From the NCBI GenBank assembly GCA_023437745.1, contig JAEZFI010000133.1:1-12848 (forward strand): a stretch of 12,848 bases of DNA, given 5' to 3'. The notes beneath the pieces are model-generated. The model did no database searches, was not told the origin of the DNA, and saw nothing but the letters and a program-made list of their open reading frames with translations. This stretch comes from Actinomycetes bacterium. GTDB lineage: Bacteria; Actinomycetota; Acidimicrobiia; Acidimicrobiales; Microtrichaceae. Shown here in pieces: positions 6,076 to 12,817 of this stretch; the first letter of the stretch is position 1, and the number at the start of each line of letters is the position of its first letter. The position numbers and the translations under genes are program-made.

Positions 6076-6903
6076 TCAGGCGTCGAACGCCGTCGCGAGG
6101 CCCGACACGAGCCACTCGCTCTCGGAAGGGATCTCCCGGGCCAGCGGCTGGCGGAGGCTGAGCGCCTCGAGGAGCTCGAGGGCGTCGCCCGTGAGGCGCA
6201 GGTCGGCGTGGGCATCCCCGTCACGGACGGCAGCGCGGCCGTCGACCTCGACGTGGAAGGACAGGTCGGGGCGGCGGGCCTCGATCGCCAGGACGCCCTG
6301 GTCGCCGGTGCCCGCGCTCACGCCGAAGGCGGGCGCCAGCGCGGCGACGTAGCGGAGCGACGCCGCGACCTCGTCCTCGTGCACCTCCGGTTCGATCCCG
6401 AGGGGCAGCAGGATGTCACGCTCGTGCACCCAGGAGTCCCAGAGGGCGTGGTGGGCGAGCGCGTTGATCGTCACGTGACCGGGCGGTGCCTCGGCGGTCG
6501 TCGACCAGCCGGCGTCGTCGAGCGAGGCCCACAGCTCGACGAGCGCGTCGGTCGACCGCTGCAGCCGTTCGAGCGCCGCCGGGCCGGTCACGTCGCCCTC
6601 GGCCGACACCAGCAGCGCCGGGGTGGCCACCGGGTCGAACGTGGCGAGGACCTCGGTGGGCTCGCCCCGCAGCCCCGACGTCATCGAGTACGCCCAGAAC
6701 CCGTTGGTGCTGTCGAGGTGGAGGACGACGTCGCGGACCGTCCAGCCCTCGCAGCGCGTCGGCGTCGCCCACTGGGCCTCGTCCAGGGTCGCCAGGACGG
6801 CCGCCAGGCGTCGGCGCTGGCGGATCACCGGCACCGCCACCGCCGACGGCGGGCCGTCGAGGGTGATGATCGGGTCGAACCCGTACCTGGGCGTCAGCTG
6901 CAC
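6076..6903 (-). CDS. Maleylpyruvate isomerase N-terminal domain (DinB-like) protein
   Basis: The 275-residue protein matches the mycothiol-dependent maleylpyruvate isomerase/DinB-like helical-bundle family. The domain opens with IRQRRRLAAVLATLDEAQW (27–45), then the family signature CEGWTVRDVVLHLDSTN (51–67) with metal-ligand candidate H62, and HHALWDSWVHERDILLP (151–167) with D156 and H160 as the other likely ligands. A C-terminal part (about 180–275) resembles the sterol-carrier-like half common in this family. Members use mycothiol or act as metal-binding proteins of unknown substrate; the specific reaction is not known here. GTG 6903 is chosen because GGAGG lies just upstream. It is the third gene of the minus-strand operon, 33 bp after the SDR, and may be co-transcribed with it. 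Confidence 0.8.
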   Translation of the reverse strand: MQLTPRYGFDPIITLDGPPSAVAVPVIRQRRRLAAVLATLDEAQWATPTRCEGWTVRDVVLHLDSTNGFWAYSMTSGLRGEPTEVLATFDPVATPALLVSAEGDVTGPAALERLQRSTDALVELWASLDDAGWSTTAEAPPGHVTINALAHHALWDSWVHERDILLPLGIEPEVHEDEVAASLRYVAALAPAFGVSAGTGDQGVLAIEARRPDLSFHVEVDGRAAVRDGDAHADLRLTGDALELLEALSLRQPLAREIPSESEWLVSGLATAFDA

Positions 6904-6907
6904 CGTG

Positions 6908-6912
6908 CCTCC
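6908..6912 (-). promoter_or_regulatory. Ribosome-binding site of the DinB-like gene
   Basis: The minus strand reads GGAGG followed by CACG and then the GTG start at 6903, a tight 4-nt spacing. It supports the GTG start for a gene internal to an operon. Confidence 0.55.
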
Positions 6913-6936
6913 ATCGTGATCAGGTCTCGTTCGCGG

Positions 6937-7980
6937 TCAGGACTTCTCGCGGACGACGGCGGGCGAGTGCCGGAAGAACTGCTCGACGTCGCGCTCGTAG
7001 CGGTAGGACGGCTCGTTCGCACCGACGACCTGCCGCAGGCGCGTCGCCTCGACGAACGCCCTGACCGCCTGCGCCGAGGTGTAGCGGTACTCGAAGCCCT
7101 CGGACTTGAGGCGCGAGTTGTCGGCGCCGCGCCCGTAGCGGAGCAACGTCAGGTACTCCTTGGGGAGGTCCACGAGCTTGAGCGCCCGGAGCGGCCACAG
7201 CATCTCGGGGGCGACGAACGGCGGCATCGGGTAGGTGCGCTTGCCGCACATCCGGGCGACCTCGCTCCACGGCAGCAGGCCGTCGCCCGCCACGTTGTAG
7301 ATCCCCGCCAGGTTGTTCTGGAGCACGAACAGGATCGAGCGGATCACGTCGTCCTCGTGCACGAACTGGAACCTCGGGTCGAACCCCGCGATCGAGGGGA
7401 CGAGCGGGAGCTGCAGCGCCCGGGTGAGGGGCGTGACGATCTCCTGGCCGATGACGTTGGCGAACCGGAGGAGCGACACGTTGACGTGCGGGTTGTCGTC
7501 GGCGAAGTCGCGCACGTAGGCCTCGACCTGGTCCAGGCTCCGCTCGGTCATGCTCGACGGCGGCTGGCTGGGGGGCGTCTCCTCGGTGAACCACGTGGGG
7601 TCCTGCGGGCTGCACCCGTAGACCAGGGTCGCGGACTTCACGACGACGTTGCGCACCGTGGACCCCGCCGCCGACGCCGCGGCGAACAGGTTCATCGTGC
7701 CGATCACGTTGACCTCGTGCATCGCCCGGCCCGACATCTGCGTCGGGTCGACCACGAGGAACGTGTGGATGATCGTGTCGACCTCCGTCGCCTTCACGAT
7801 GCGGGAGAGGATGGAGTAGTTGGCGTCCACCCGGACGTACTCGGTCCGCTCGAGCTCGACCGTGGGCTCGGTCGTGTCGAGACCGACGATCACCTCGACG
7901 TCGGGGTCCAGCTCGAGCGCCTGCGCGACCCGGCCGCCCCAGAACGTGCCGAGCCCGGTGACGAGGACGCGCCGGCTCAT
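6937..7980 (-). CDS. NAD-dependent epimerase/dehydratase (atypical extended SDR)
   Basis: The 347-residue protein has the Rossmann nucleotide-binding start RRVLVTGLGTFWGGRVAQAL (3–22) with a GxGxxxG loop, D35 after the second strand (VGLDTTEP) favouring NAD(H), and the extended-SDR layout with LLRFANVIGQ (170–179), VHEDDV (207–212) and IYNVAGDGLLPWSEV (227–241). The usual YxxxK pair is not found: by eye the Tyr and Lys positions fall at T145 and L149, while S116 remains in VVKSATLVYG. It may therefore bind a nucleotide without ordinary SDR chemistry. The ATG overlaps the plsC stop by 4 bp (ATGA), showing coupling to the acyltransferase. In M. tuberculosis the comparable neighbours are, from memory, Rv0501 (galE2) and Rv0502. 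The substrate is unknown. Confidence 0.85.
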   Translation of the reverse strand: MSRRVLVTGLGTFWGGRVAQALELDPDVEVIVGLDTTEPTVELERTEYVRVDANYSILSRIVKATEVDTIIHTFLVVDPTQMSGRAMHEVNVIGTMNLFAAASAAGSTVRNVVVKSATLVYGCSPQDPTWFTEETPPSQPPSSMTERSLDQVEAYVRDFADDNPHVNVSLLRFANVIGQEIVTPLTRALQLPLVPSIAGFDPRFQFVHEDDVIRSILFVLQNNLAGIYNVAGDGLLPWSEVARMCGKRTYPMPPFVAPEMLWPLRALKLVDLPKEYLTLLRYGRGADNSRLKSEGFEYRYTSAQAVRAFVEATRLRQVVGANEPSYRYERDVEQFFRHSPAVVREKS

Positions 7981-8954
7981 CCGCGCCAGACCGACTGCCG
8001 TGCCCGGAGCATCTCGTAGAGCGCGTCCTGGATGCGCTCGCGGATCGCCTCGGACTCGTCCATGATCCGGCTCCGGCTATAGCGCTCGCGGCCGGGGTCC
8101 ACGTCGAAGTGCACGGGGTCCAGGACCCGCAGCTTGAACTTCGCCGGGAAGTAGGCGGCGACGCCGAGCGGTCCGAGCGCCAGCATGTTGGCGGTGATCG
8201 GGAGGTAGGGGATCCCGAGGGCCTTGGCGGCGTTGGGCATCCGGGCCACGATCGGCATGGACTCCTCGGCGCCGACGACGGCGATCGGGATGACGGGGAC
8301 CCCGGCGCGCATGGCGATCTCGACGAAGCCGCCGCGGCCGAAGCGGCGCAGCTGGTAGCGATCCTTGTAGAGCTTCGACGGACCCTTGGTGCCCTCGGGG
8401 AAGACGAGCACCAGCTGGTGCTGGTCCCGGAGGAGCCGGCCGGCGTTGTCGGGGTGGGCGGGGACGCCGCCCAATCGGGACCAGAGCGTGCCGACCACCG
8501 GCGCCTTGCGGAAGAAGTAGTCCGCCAGCCCGTACACCGGCCGGCCCAGCTCGGTCTCGATCCCGTGCATGATCACCGGGGCGTCGGAGGGGATGGCGCC
8601 CGCGTGGTTCGCCACCAGCAGCGCGCCGCCCTCCTTCGGGATCTTCTCGAGCCCCTCCCACTCGACGCGGAACCACCGCCGGTAGATCGGGTCGTACGCC
8701 TTGCGGGCGACCTCCCGCATGCGCTCCGACCGACCCCACTCGTCGACGTCCGACAGGCGGGCGTCCGCGTCCTCGGTGGGGTGGGACGCGTCGGGGAGGT
8801 GGACGAGCGCCCGGCTGGGCGCCGGTGGCTCGGGCGCGCGTCGGGTGGCCGGTGCCCGCTTGGCCGTCGCCGGACGCCTGGCGGGTTGGGCGCGCTGCTC
8901 GCTGCCGGCACGCTTCGCCGCAACACGCTGGGTGTCGGAGGTCCGTGGCGCCAT
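7977..8954 (-). CDS. PlsC-like lysophospholipid/glycerolipid acyltransferase
   Basis: The 325-residue protein carries an acyltransferase domain (about 85–325) that would add an acyl chain to a lipid alcohol at the inner membrane face. Key motifs are LLVANHAGAIPSDAPV (112–127), where H117 and D124 stand in a NHxGxxPxD block like the MGAT/DGAT2-related branch rather than plain HX4D, then VFPEGTKGPSKLYKDRYQL (184–202) and RAGVPVIPIAVVGAEE (216–231). Residues 1–48 are a basic, disordered tail rich in Ala, Arg, Pro and Lys, with no signal peptide. ATG 8954 is supported by a TAGGCT box 8 nt upstream. It is the first gene of the operon and its stop overlaps the SDR start. Acyl donor and acceptor are not determined. 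Confidence 0.9.
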   Translation of the reverse strand: MAPRTSDTQRVAAKRAGSEQRAQPARRPATAKRAPATRRAPEPPAPSRALVHLPDASHPTEDADARLSDVDEWGRSERMREVARKAYDPIYRRWFRVEWEGLEKIPKEGGALLVANHAGAIPSDAPVIMHGIETELGRPVYGLADYFFRKAPVVGTLWSRLGGVPAHPDNAGRLLRDQHQLVLVFPEGTKGPSKLYKDRYQLRRFGRGGFVEIAMRAGVPVIPIAVVGAEESMPIVARMPNAAKALGIPYLPITANMLALGPLGVAAYFPAKFKLRVLDPVHFDVDPGRERYSRSRIMDESEAIRERIQDALYEMLRARQSVWRG

Positions 8955-8962
8955 CGGCCGTG

Positions 8963-8968
8963 AGCCTA
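8963..8968 (-). promoter_or_regulatory. Candidate -10 box (TAGGCT) for the plsC–SDR–DinB-like operon
   Basis: Read on the minus strand, TAGGCT fits TAnnnT and ends 8 nt before the ATG at 8954. The intervening CACGGCCG has no ribosome-binding site, as for a leaderless transcript. It lies about 23 bp from the opposing MFS box. Confidence 0.55.
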
Positions 8969-8991
8969 CCGGTTGAGGTTTCGCCCATGGG

Positions 8992-8997
8992 TAGCGT
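8992..8997 (+). promoter_or_regulatory. Candidate -10 box (TAGCGT) for the MFS gene
   Basis: TAGCGT ends 7 nt before the GTG at 9005. It lies downstream of two other in-frame starts, ATG 8987 and GTG 8996. If the box is real, those two cannot be used and GTG 9005 is the start of a leaderless transcript. Confidence 0.5.
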
Positions 8998-9004
8998 GAG
9001 CCGC

Positions 9005-10270
9005 GTGTCGGACCCCGTCGAACCCCGTGGTCTGCGCGGGGCGACGGTGGCGCTGCAGCACCGCGACTTCCGGATCTTCTGGGTGGCGGCGCTGCTCTCC
9101 AACACGGGCTCGTGGATGCAGAACGCGGCGATCCCGTTCGTAGTGTTCGAGCTGACCGGACGGAACGGCGACGTGGGGGCCACCGGCTTCTGGCAGTACG
9201 CGCCGGTGATGGTCATGGGGGTCGTGGGCGGCTCGCTCGCCGACCGGTTCGACCGGCGCCGGCTGCTGATCGCGACGCAGGTCGTGCAGTCGGCGTTCGC
9301 CGTCCTCCTCTACCTCGACGTCGCAGCGGGGACGACGACCGTGACGAGGATCTCGGCGCTGGCCTTCTGCTCCGGTCTCGCCGGCGGGCTCAACATCCCG
9401 ATCTGGCAGAGCTTCGTGTCCCAGCTCGTCCCCCGTGAGGTGCTCGCCAACGCGATCACGCTGAACTCGACGCAGTTCAACGCTGCCCGCGCCCTCGGTC
9501 CGCTCGTGGGGTTCGCGCTGGCGACGACGTTCGGGGCCGCGTCGGTGTTCCTCGTCAACGCCGTCTCGTATGCCGCGGTCCTGGTGGCGCTCCCGTTCAT
9601 CGACGTGGGACGCAACTGGACGAGGCCCGAAGGGCCCCGCTCGTCCGCGCTCGTCGATCTGGTCGAGGGTGCGCGCTACGTGTGGGCCCACCCCGGGATC
9701 CGCGCCTGTTGCGTCGCGATCATCGCCATCGCCGGGCTCGGCTCGCCGCTGTTCAGCTTCCTGCCGGCGAGCTACGGCCAGGAGGTGTTCGACCTGTCGA
9801 AGACCGGCATCGGCCTCCTCGCCGGTGCCGGCGGCGTGGGCGCGCTGCTCGCCGCCCCCTTCCTCCTGACGACGCTGGCGCAGGTCCCCCGGTCGACGCT
9901 GCTGATCGGCTCGATGCTCAGCTACGCGGCCGGCACCGTCGTCGTCGGGCTCGCCCCCCACGTCGTGGTGGCGATCGTCGGCGTGGCGCTGTTCGGGGGC
10001 TCGTACCTCGGCATCGCGTCGGCCATCAACACCACCATCCAGCTGATGGCACGCGAGGACATGAGGGGGAAGAGCATCGCCTTCTACATCATGTGCCTGA
10101 CCGGATCGCTGCCCGTCGGCCTGTTCGTGTGGGGTCGCGCCGCCGACGAGTGGGGTGTCCGGGCCACGACGGTGGGTGCGGGGGTGGCGCTCGCCCTCAC
10201 GACGCTCGCCCTGGCCGCCACCGGACGCTTCGCAGCGATGGCCGCCGACACGCCTGCACCGACCCCCTGA
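9005..10270 (+). CDS. MFS transporter, EntS-like exporter
   Basis: From GTG 9005 the protein has 421 residues and about 12 hydrophobic helices, the normal build of a major facilitator. The opening LQHRDFRIFWVAALLSNTGSW (17–37) and GGSLADRFDRRRLL (75–88, motif A between helices 2 and 3) are typical of the MFS_3/EntS-like exporter group, as is FNAARALGPLVGFAL in helix 5. The stretch RSSALVDLVEGARYVWAHPGI marks the central cytoplasmic loop. It would sit in the cytoplasmic membrane and export a small molecule in exchange for protons; the substrate cannot be told. ATG 8987 would add six residues but overlaps the proposed -10 box. It is divergent from the plsC operon, with both starts inside about 50 bp, and no biosynthetic gene is attached. 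Confidence 0.9.
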   Translation: MSDPVEPRGLRGATVALQHRDFRIFWVAALLSNTGSWMQNAAIPFVVFELTGRNGDVGATGFWQYAPVMVMGVVGGSLADRFDRRRLLIATQVVQSAFAVLLYLDVAAGTTTVTRISALAFCSGLAGGLNIPIWQSFVSQLVPREVLANAITLNSTQFNAARALGPLVGFALATTFGAASVFLVNAVSYAAVLVALPFIDVGRNWTRPEGPRSSALVDLVEGARYVWAHPGIRACCVAIIAIAGLGSPLFSFLPASYGQEVFDLSKTGIGLLAGAGGVGALLAAPFLLTTLAQVPRSTLLIGSMLSYAAGTVVVGLAPHVVVAIVGVALFGGSYLGIASAINTTIQLMAREDMRGKSIAFYIMCLTGSLPVGLFVWGRAADEWGVRATTVGAGVALALTTLALAATGRFAAMAADTPAPTP

Positions 10271-10276
10271 CCCGGT

Positions 10277-10414
10277 ACGCTGGCTCGACTGTCGGCGGAA
10301 CGTGCGTTTCCCGCACGCTGCTTCGGCTGTCGGCCGGAGGTGCGCGCACCCTGGCTCGACTGTCGGCCCAACGTGCGTCTCCCGCACGCTGGTTCGACTG
10401 TCGACGAGACGTGC
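10277..10414. repeat. Four-unit 38/33/38-bp structured intergenic repeat
   Basis: The 165-bp gap between the convergent MFS and nuclease genes contains four degenerate units starting at 10277, 10315, 10348 and 10386, each beginning acgctggctcgactgtcg or a close variant; the last is cut short near 10414. Each unit has a dyad around the central T of CGACtGTCG (perfect TCGACtGTCGA at 10394–10404), and each full unit ends in a stem shared with the next. The stems are CGTGCG/CGCACG at 10301–10317 and 10372–10388, and the palindrome GGTGCGCGCACC at 10339–10350. No protein-coding frame or tRNA is seen. It could be a REP-like element, tandem terminators or a protein-binding array. Confidence 0.75.
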
Positions 10415-10435
10415 CGGGGTGGGGGTGCGCCGAGG

Positions 10436-11356
10436 TCAGGCGTCGCGGCGCTCGGACAGCCAGTCGAGGCCCGGCTCGCAGGACGTGTTGAGCGGGCAGA
10501 ACCAGCAGGGCGGGCCCGCGTGGCGTTCGGGATCGCGCTCGCCGGCCCGCAGCGTGGCGATGCGACCCGCTGCGTCGATCACCCGCCGCACCTGACCCCA
10601 CAGCACGTCCTCGTTGACGACCTCGGTGTGGAGCTCGCCGGACTCGAGGTAACTGGTGGCGAGGATCCGGGGCGGCACGCCCACCCGGAGCGTCTCGACG
10701 AGTGCGTAGAACCGCAGGTCGCTGCGGTGGTCGGGGGAGTGGCGACCGGTCTTCAGATCGACGATGACCTTGCGGGCCACGCGGCTCTTCGCCCGGCCGA
10801 GGGTCAGGTCGGGCTTGCCGCTCAGGACGATCCGGTTGTCGTGGAACGCCGCCTGGATGCGCGGCTCCCACACGGGATCCCAGCGGTCGGACAACCTGGG
10901 CCAGAGCTCGTCGAAGGCGGCGACCTTGGTGATGGCCTCGGTGCGGAGGTCCGCGAGGGTGGCCTCACCGCAGGTGGTCAGCCAGTCGCCGATGCCCCGC
11001 TCGCCCATCAGGGCACCGATCGCCTCGTCGACCCTCCGCTCGGGGGAGTGCTCGCCGACCATCGCCGCCCCGAGGCGGATGGCGTGGTGGGCGACGGTGC
11101 CCCGCGCCTTGGGGACGTCCCATTCGAACCGCTCGTCCTCGTCGGCCAGGTAGCGCTGCTCGCAGCCGAGGGCGGTGGCGATGGTGTGCTTGCTGAGGAA
11201 CAGCTGGTCGACCCGCCGGGCGATGGGCTCGAGGCCCTCCTGCAGCTCCTCGCGCAGGCTGGCGCGCAACTCGCCGGGGTACTCCTCCTCGCCGCCGGCA
11301 CCGCGGCCGAGGCGGTCGATCACCTCCTGCTGGGCGGGGGTGAGGTCGTCGGCCAC
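10436..11356 (-). CDS. PD-(D/E)XK nuclease with RecB/Cas4-type Fe–S cysteines
   Basis: From GTG 11356 the protein has 306 residues. The nuclease core is visible: a histidine in ARGTVAHHAI (84–93), D183 in LSGKPDLTLG (178–187), and VIVDLKTGR (197–205) with D200 and K202. RSDLRFYALV (211–220) follows, where the RecB-family QxxxY motif reads D213xxxY217. One cysteine before the core (C65, ALGCEQRYL) and three after it (C284, C287, C293 in CWFCPLNTSC) match the four-cysteine [4Fe–4S] arrangement of Cas4, AddB and related exonucleases. It probably cuts DNA, perhaps with an unseen helicase partner; no CRISPR or helicase gene is nearby. ATG 11389 is the alternative start but would overlap the amidase start. 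GTG 11356 is preferred because TACAGT lies 6 nt upstream. Confidence 0.85.
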   Translation of the reverse strand: MADDLTPAQQEVIDRLGRGAGGEEEYPGELRASLREELQEGLEPIARRVDQLFLSKHTIATALGCEQRYLADEDERFEWDVPKARGTVAHHAIRLGAAMVGEHSPERRVDEAIGALMGERGIGDWLTTCGEATLADLRTEAITKVAAFDELWPRLSDRWDPVWEPRIQAAFHDNRIVLSGKPDLTLGRAKSRVARKVIVDLKTGRHSPDHRSDLRFYALVETLRVGVPPRILATSYLESGELHTEVVNEDVLWGQVRRVIDAAGRIATLRAGERDPERHAGPPCWFCPLNTSCEPGLDWLSERRDA

Positions 11357-11362
11357 CGGGCC

Positions 11363-11368
11363 ACTGTA
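11363..11368 (-). promoter_or_regulatory. Candidate -10 box (TACAGT) for the nuclease gene
   Basis: On the minus strand TACAGT fits TAnnnT and ends 6 nt before the GTG at 11356. It is 5 bp from the opposing amidase box, so RNA polymerase could hardly occupy both at once. Confidence 0.45.
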
Positions 11369-11373
11369 GGGAG

Positions 11374-11379
11374 TACCGT
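11374..11379 (+). promoter_or_regulatory. Candidate -10 box (TACCGT) for the amidase gene
   Basis: TACCGT ends 8 nt before the ATG at 11388, and the intervening ccggcgtc has no ribosome-binding site. The same hexamer precedes the glycosyltransferase gene. Confidence 0.5.
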
Positions 11380-11387
11380 CCGGCGTC

Positions 11388-12803
11388 ATGGTTGCGCTGC
11401 CGTTCCGTTCCGCTCTCGACTGCGGCGAGGCGATCGCCCGCAAGGAGATCAGTCCCGTCGAGGTGCTGGACGCCTACCTCGAGCGCGTCGACCGCTTCGA
11501 TCCGACGCTCAACGCCTTCTGCCTCCGTGACGACGACCGGGCCCGGGCCGACGCCCGAGCTGCCGCCGAGGCGATCGCCACCGAGCCCGACGGCGTGCGT
11601 TCGCCGTTCTTCGGGGTGCCCATCCCGATCAAGGACCTCCACGACGTGGAGGGCTGGCCGACCACCCACGCCTCCCTCGGGTCGTCACCCGACCCGGTCC
11701 CGGCCGACGCGCTCCCCGTCGCCCGGCTCCGCGCCGCCGGCATGGTGTTCATGGGCAAGACCACGACGCCCGAGCTGGGGACGATCGCCCTCACCGAGTC
11801 GGAGCGACAGGGGGTCTCCCGCAACCCCTGGGACCCGGCACGCACACCGGCCGGGTCGTCGGGTGGCGCCGCAGCGGCGGTCGCCGTGGGCATGTCGCCG
11901 ATCGGGCACGGGTCCGACGGAGGCGGGTCGATCCGGTCGCCATCGTCGGTGTGCAACCTGGTGGGCCTGAAGCCGTCCCGCAACCGGATCACCGGCGACG
12001 TCGAGGTGTACCACGGCGGTGCGACGCAGGGCGTGCTGACCCGCACCGTCGCCGACACCGCCGCGGCGCTCGACGTGATGGCGGTGTTCGACCCGGGTGC
12101 CTGGAACAACGCGCCCCCGCCGGCCCGCCCCTACCGCGACGAGGTCGGTGCGGACCCCGGGCGGCTGCGGGTGGCGATGTGCCTCGACAACGCCCTGGGG
12201 CTGCCCGTCGACGCGGCCGTGGCGGACGGCGTGCGGCGGACCGCCGAGCTGCTCGAGGCGGCGGGTCACGAGGTGGTCGAGCGCTCCGACGTCTGGCCCG
12301 ACCCCGAACCGTTCCTCCTCGGCTTCATGACGATCTGGAACACGGGCTCGGCCGGCCACGGGCTCACCCGGATGGAGCCGCTGAACCAGGCGCTCCACGA
12401 CGCCGCGGCGATGACCAGCTCGCTCCAGTACGCCGAGTCGGTGATGTCGTTGCAGGCCCAGTGCCGGGGGATCGCCGCGCGCTGGACGACCGACTGGGAC
12501 CTCCTCCTCATCCCGACGATCGCGATCGAGCCGCCCCTCGTCGGCATGTGCTGGGAGGGCTACCCCGAGGACCCGATGGCCCCGATGGCGCACGTGATGC
12601 CGATGGGCATCTACACGGCGCCGTTCAACATGGCGGGCCTCCCGGCGATCAACGTCCCGACCCACGTCACCGACGCCGGCCTGCCGATCGGCAGCCAGCT
12701 CGTCGGGGGACCGTGGCGCGACGACGTCCTCATCCGCGTCGCCTCGCAGCTCGAGGAGATGGTGGGCTGGGCGGACCGCTGGCCGGCGATGGCCGACACC
12801 TAG
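11388..12803 (+). CDS. Amidase, amidase-signature family
   Basis: The 471-residue protein is a complete amidase-signature enzyme, which hydrolyses an amide bond using a Ser–cis-Ser–Lys triad. The triad is visible as K82 in GVPIPIKDLHD (76–86), S157 in PAGSSGGAAAAVA (154–166) and nucleophile S181 in GHGSDGGGSIRSPSS (173–187); the 24-residue gap between the serines equals that of fatty acid amide hydrolase. Length is normal for a stand-alone amidase, and there is no signal peptide, so it is expected in the cytoplasm. It is not linked to gatB or gatC, and neighbours suggest a catabolic amidase rather than the GatA subunit of the tRNA amidotransferase. The substrate is unknown. The gene is divergent from the nuclease and is followed by a hairpin 14 bp after its TAG stop. 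Confidence 0.93.
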   Translation: MVALPFRSALDCGEAIARKEISPVEVLDAYLERVDRFDPTLNAFCLRDDDRARADARAAAEAIATEPDGVRSPFFGVPIPIKDLHDVEGWPTTHASLGSSPDPVPADALPVARLRAAGMVFMGKTTTPELGTIALTESERQGVSRNPWDPARTPAGSSGGAAAAVAVGMSPIGHGSDGGGSIRSPSSVCNLVGLKPSRNRITGDVEVYHGGATQGVLTRTVADTAAALDVMAVFDPGAWNNAPPPARPYRDEVGADPGRLRVAMCLDNALGLPVDAAVADGVRRTAELLEAAGHEVVERSDVWPDPEPFLLGFMTIWNTGSAGHGLTRMEPLNQALHDAAAMTSSLQYAESVMSLQAQCRGIAARWTTDWDLLLIPTIAIEPPLVGMCWEGYPEDPMAPMAHVMPMGIYTAPFNMAGLPAINVPTHVTDAGLPIGSQLVGGPWRDDVLIRVASQLEEMVGWADRWPAMADT

Positions 12804-12817
12804 TCACCGTTCCGGGT

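Noticed and set aside
6208..8019. Open plus-strand frame of about 600 codons
   Set aside because: It lies antisense to the DinB-like protein and the SDR, which show clear family motifs. The translation is rich in Arg, Gly, Val and Asp with no domain, as expected of a shadow frame in GC-rich DNA.
8825..9004. Longer N terminus for the MFS protein
   Set aside because: The extension is antisense to the plsC start and lacks family similarity; transporter sequence starts just after 9005.
8966..10387. Open minus-strand frame of about 470 codons opposite the MFS gene
   Set aside because: The product is Arg/Gly/His-rich with no motif, and it runs through the intergenic repeat; the plus-strand MFS frame is convincing.
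10277..10414. CRISPR array
   Set aside because: Units are directly adjacent and degenerate, without distinct spacers, and there are no cas genes. A Cas4-like nuclease beside it is not enough evidence.
11388..12803. GatA subunit of the tRNA amidotransferase
   Set aside because: No gatB or gatC gene is adjacent, and the divergent neighbour is a nuclease. A general amidase is more likely.
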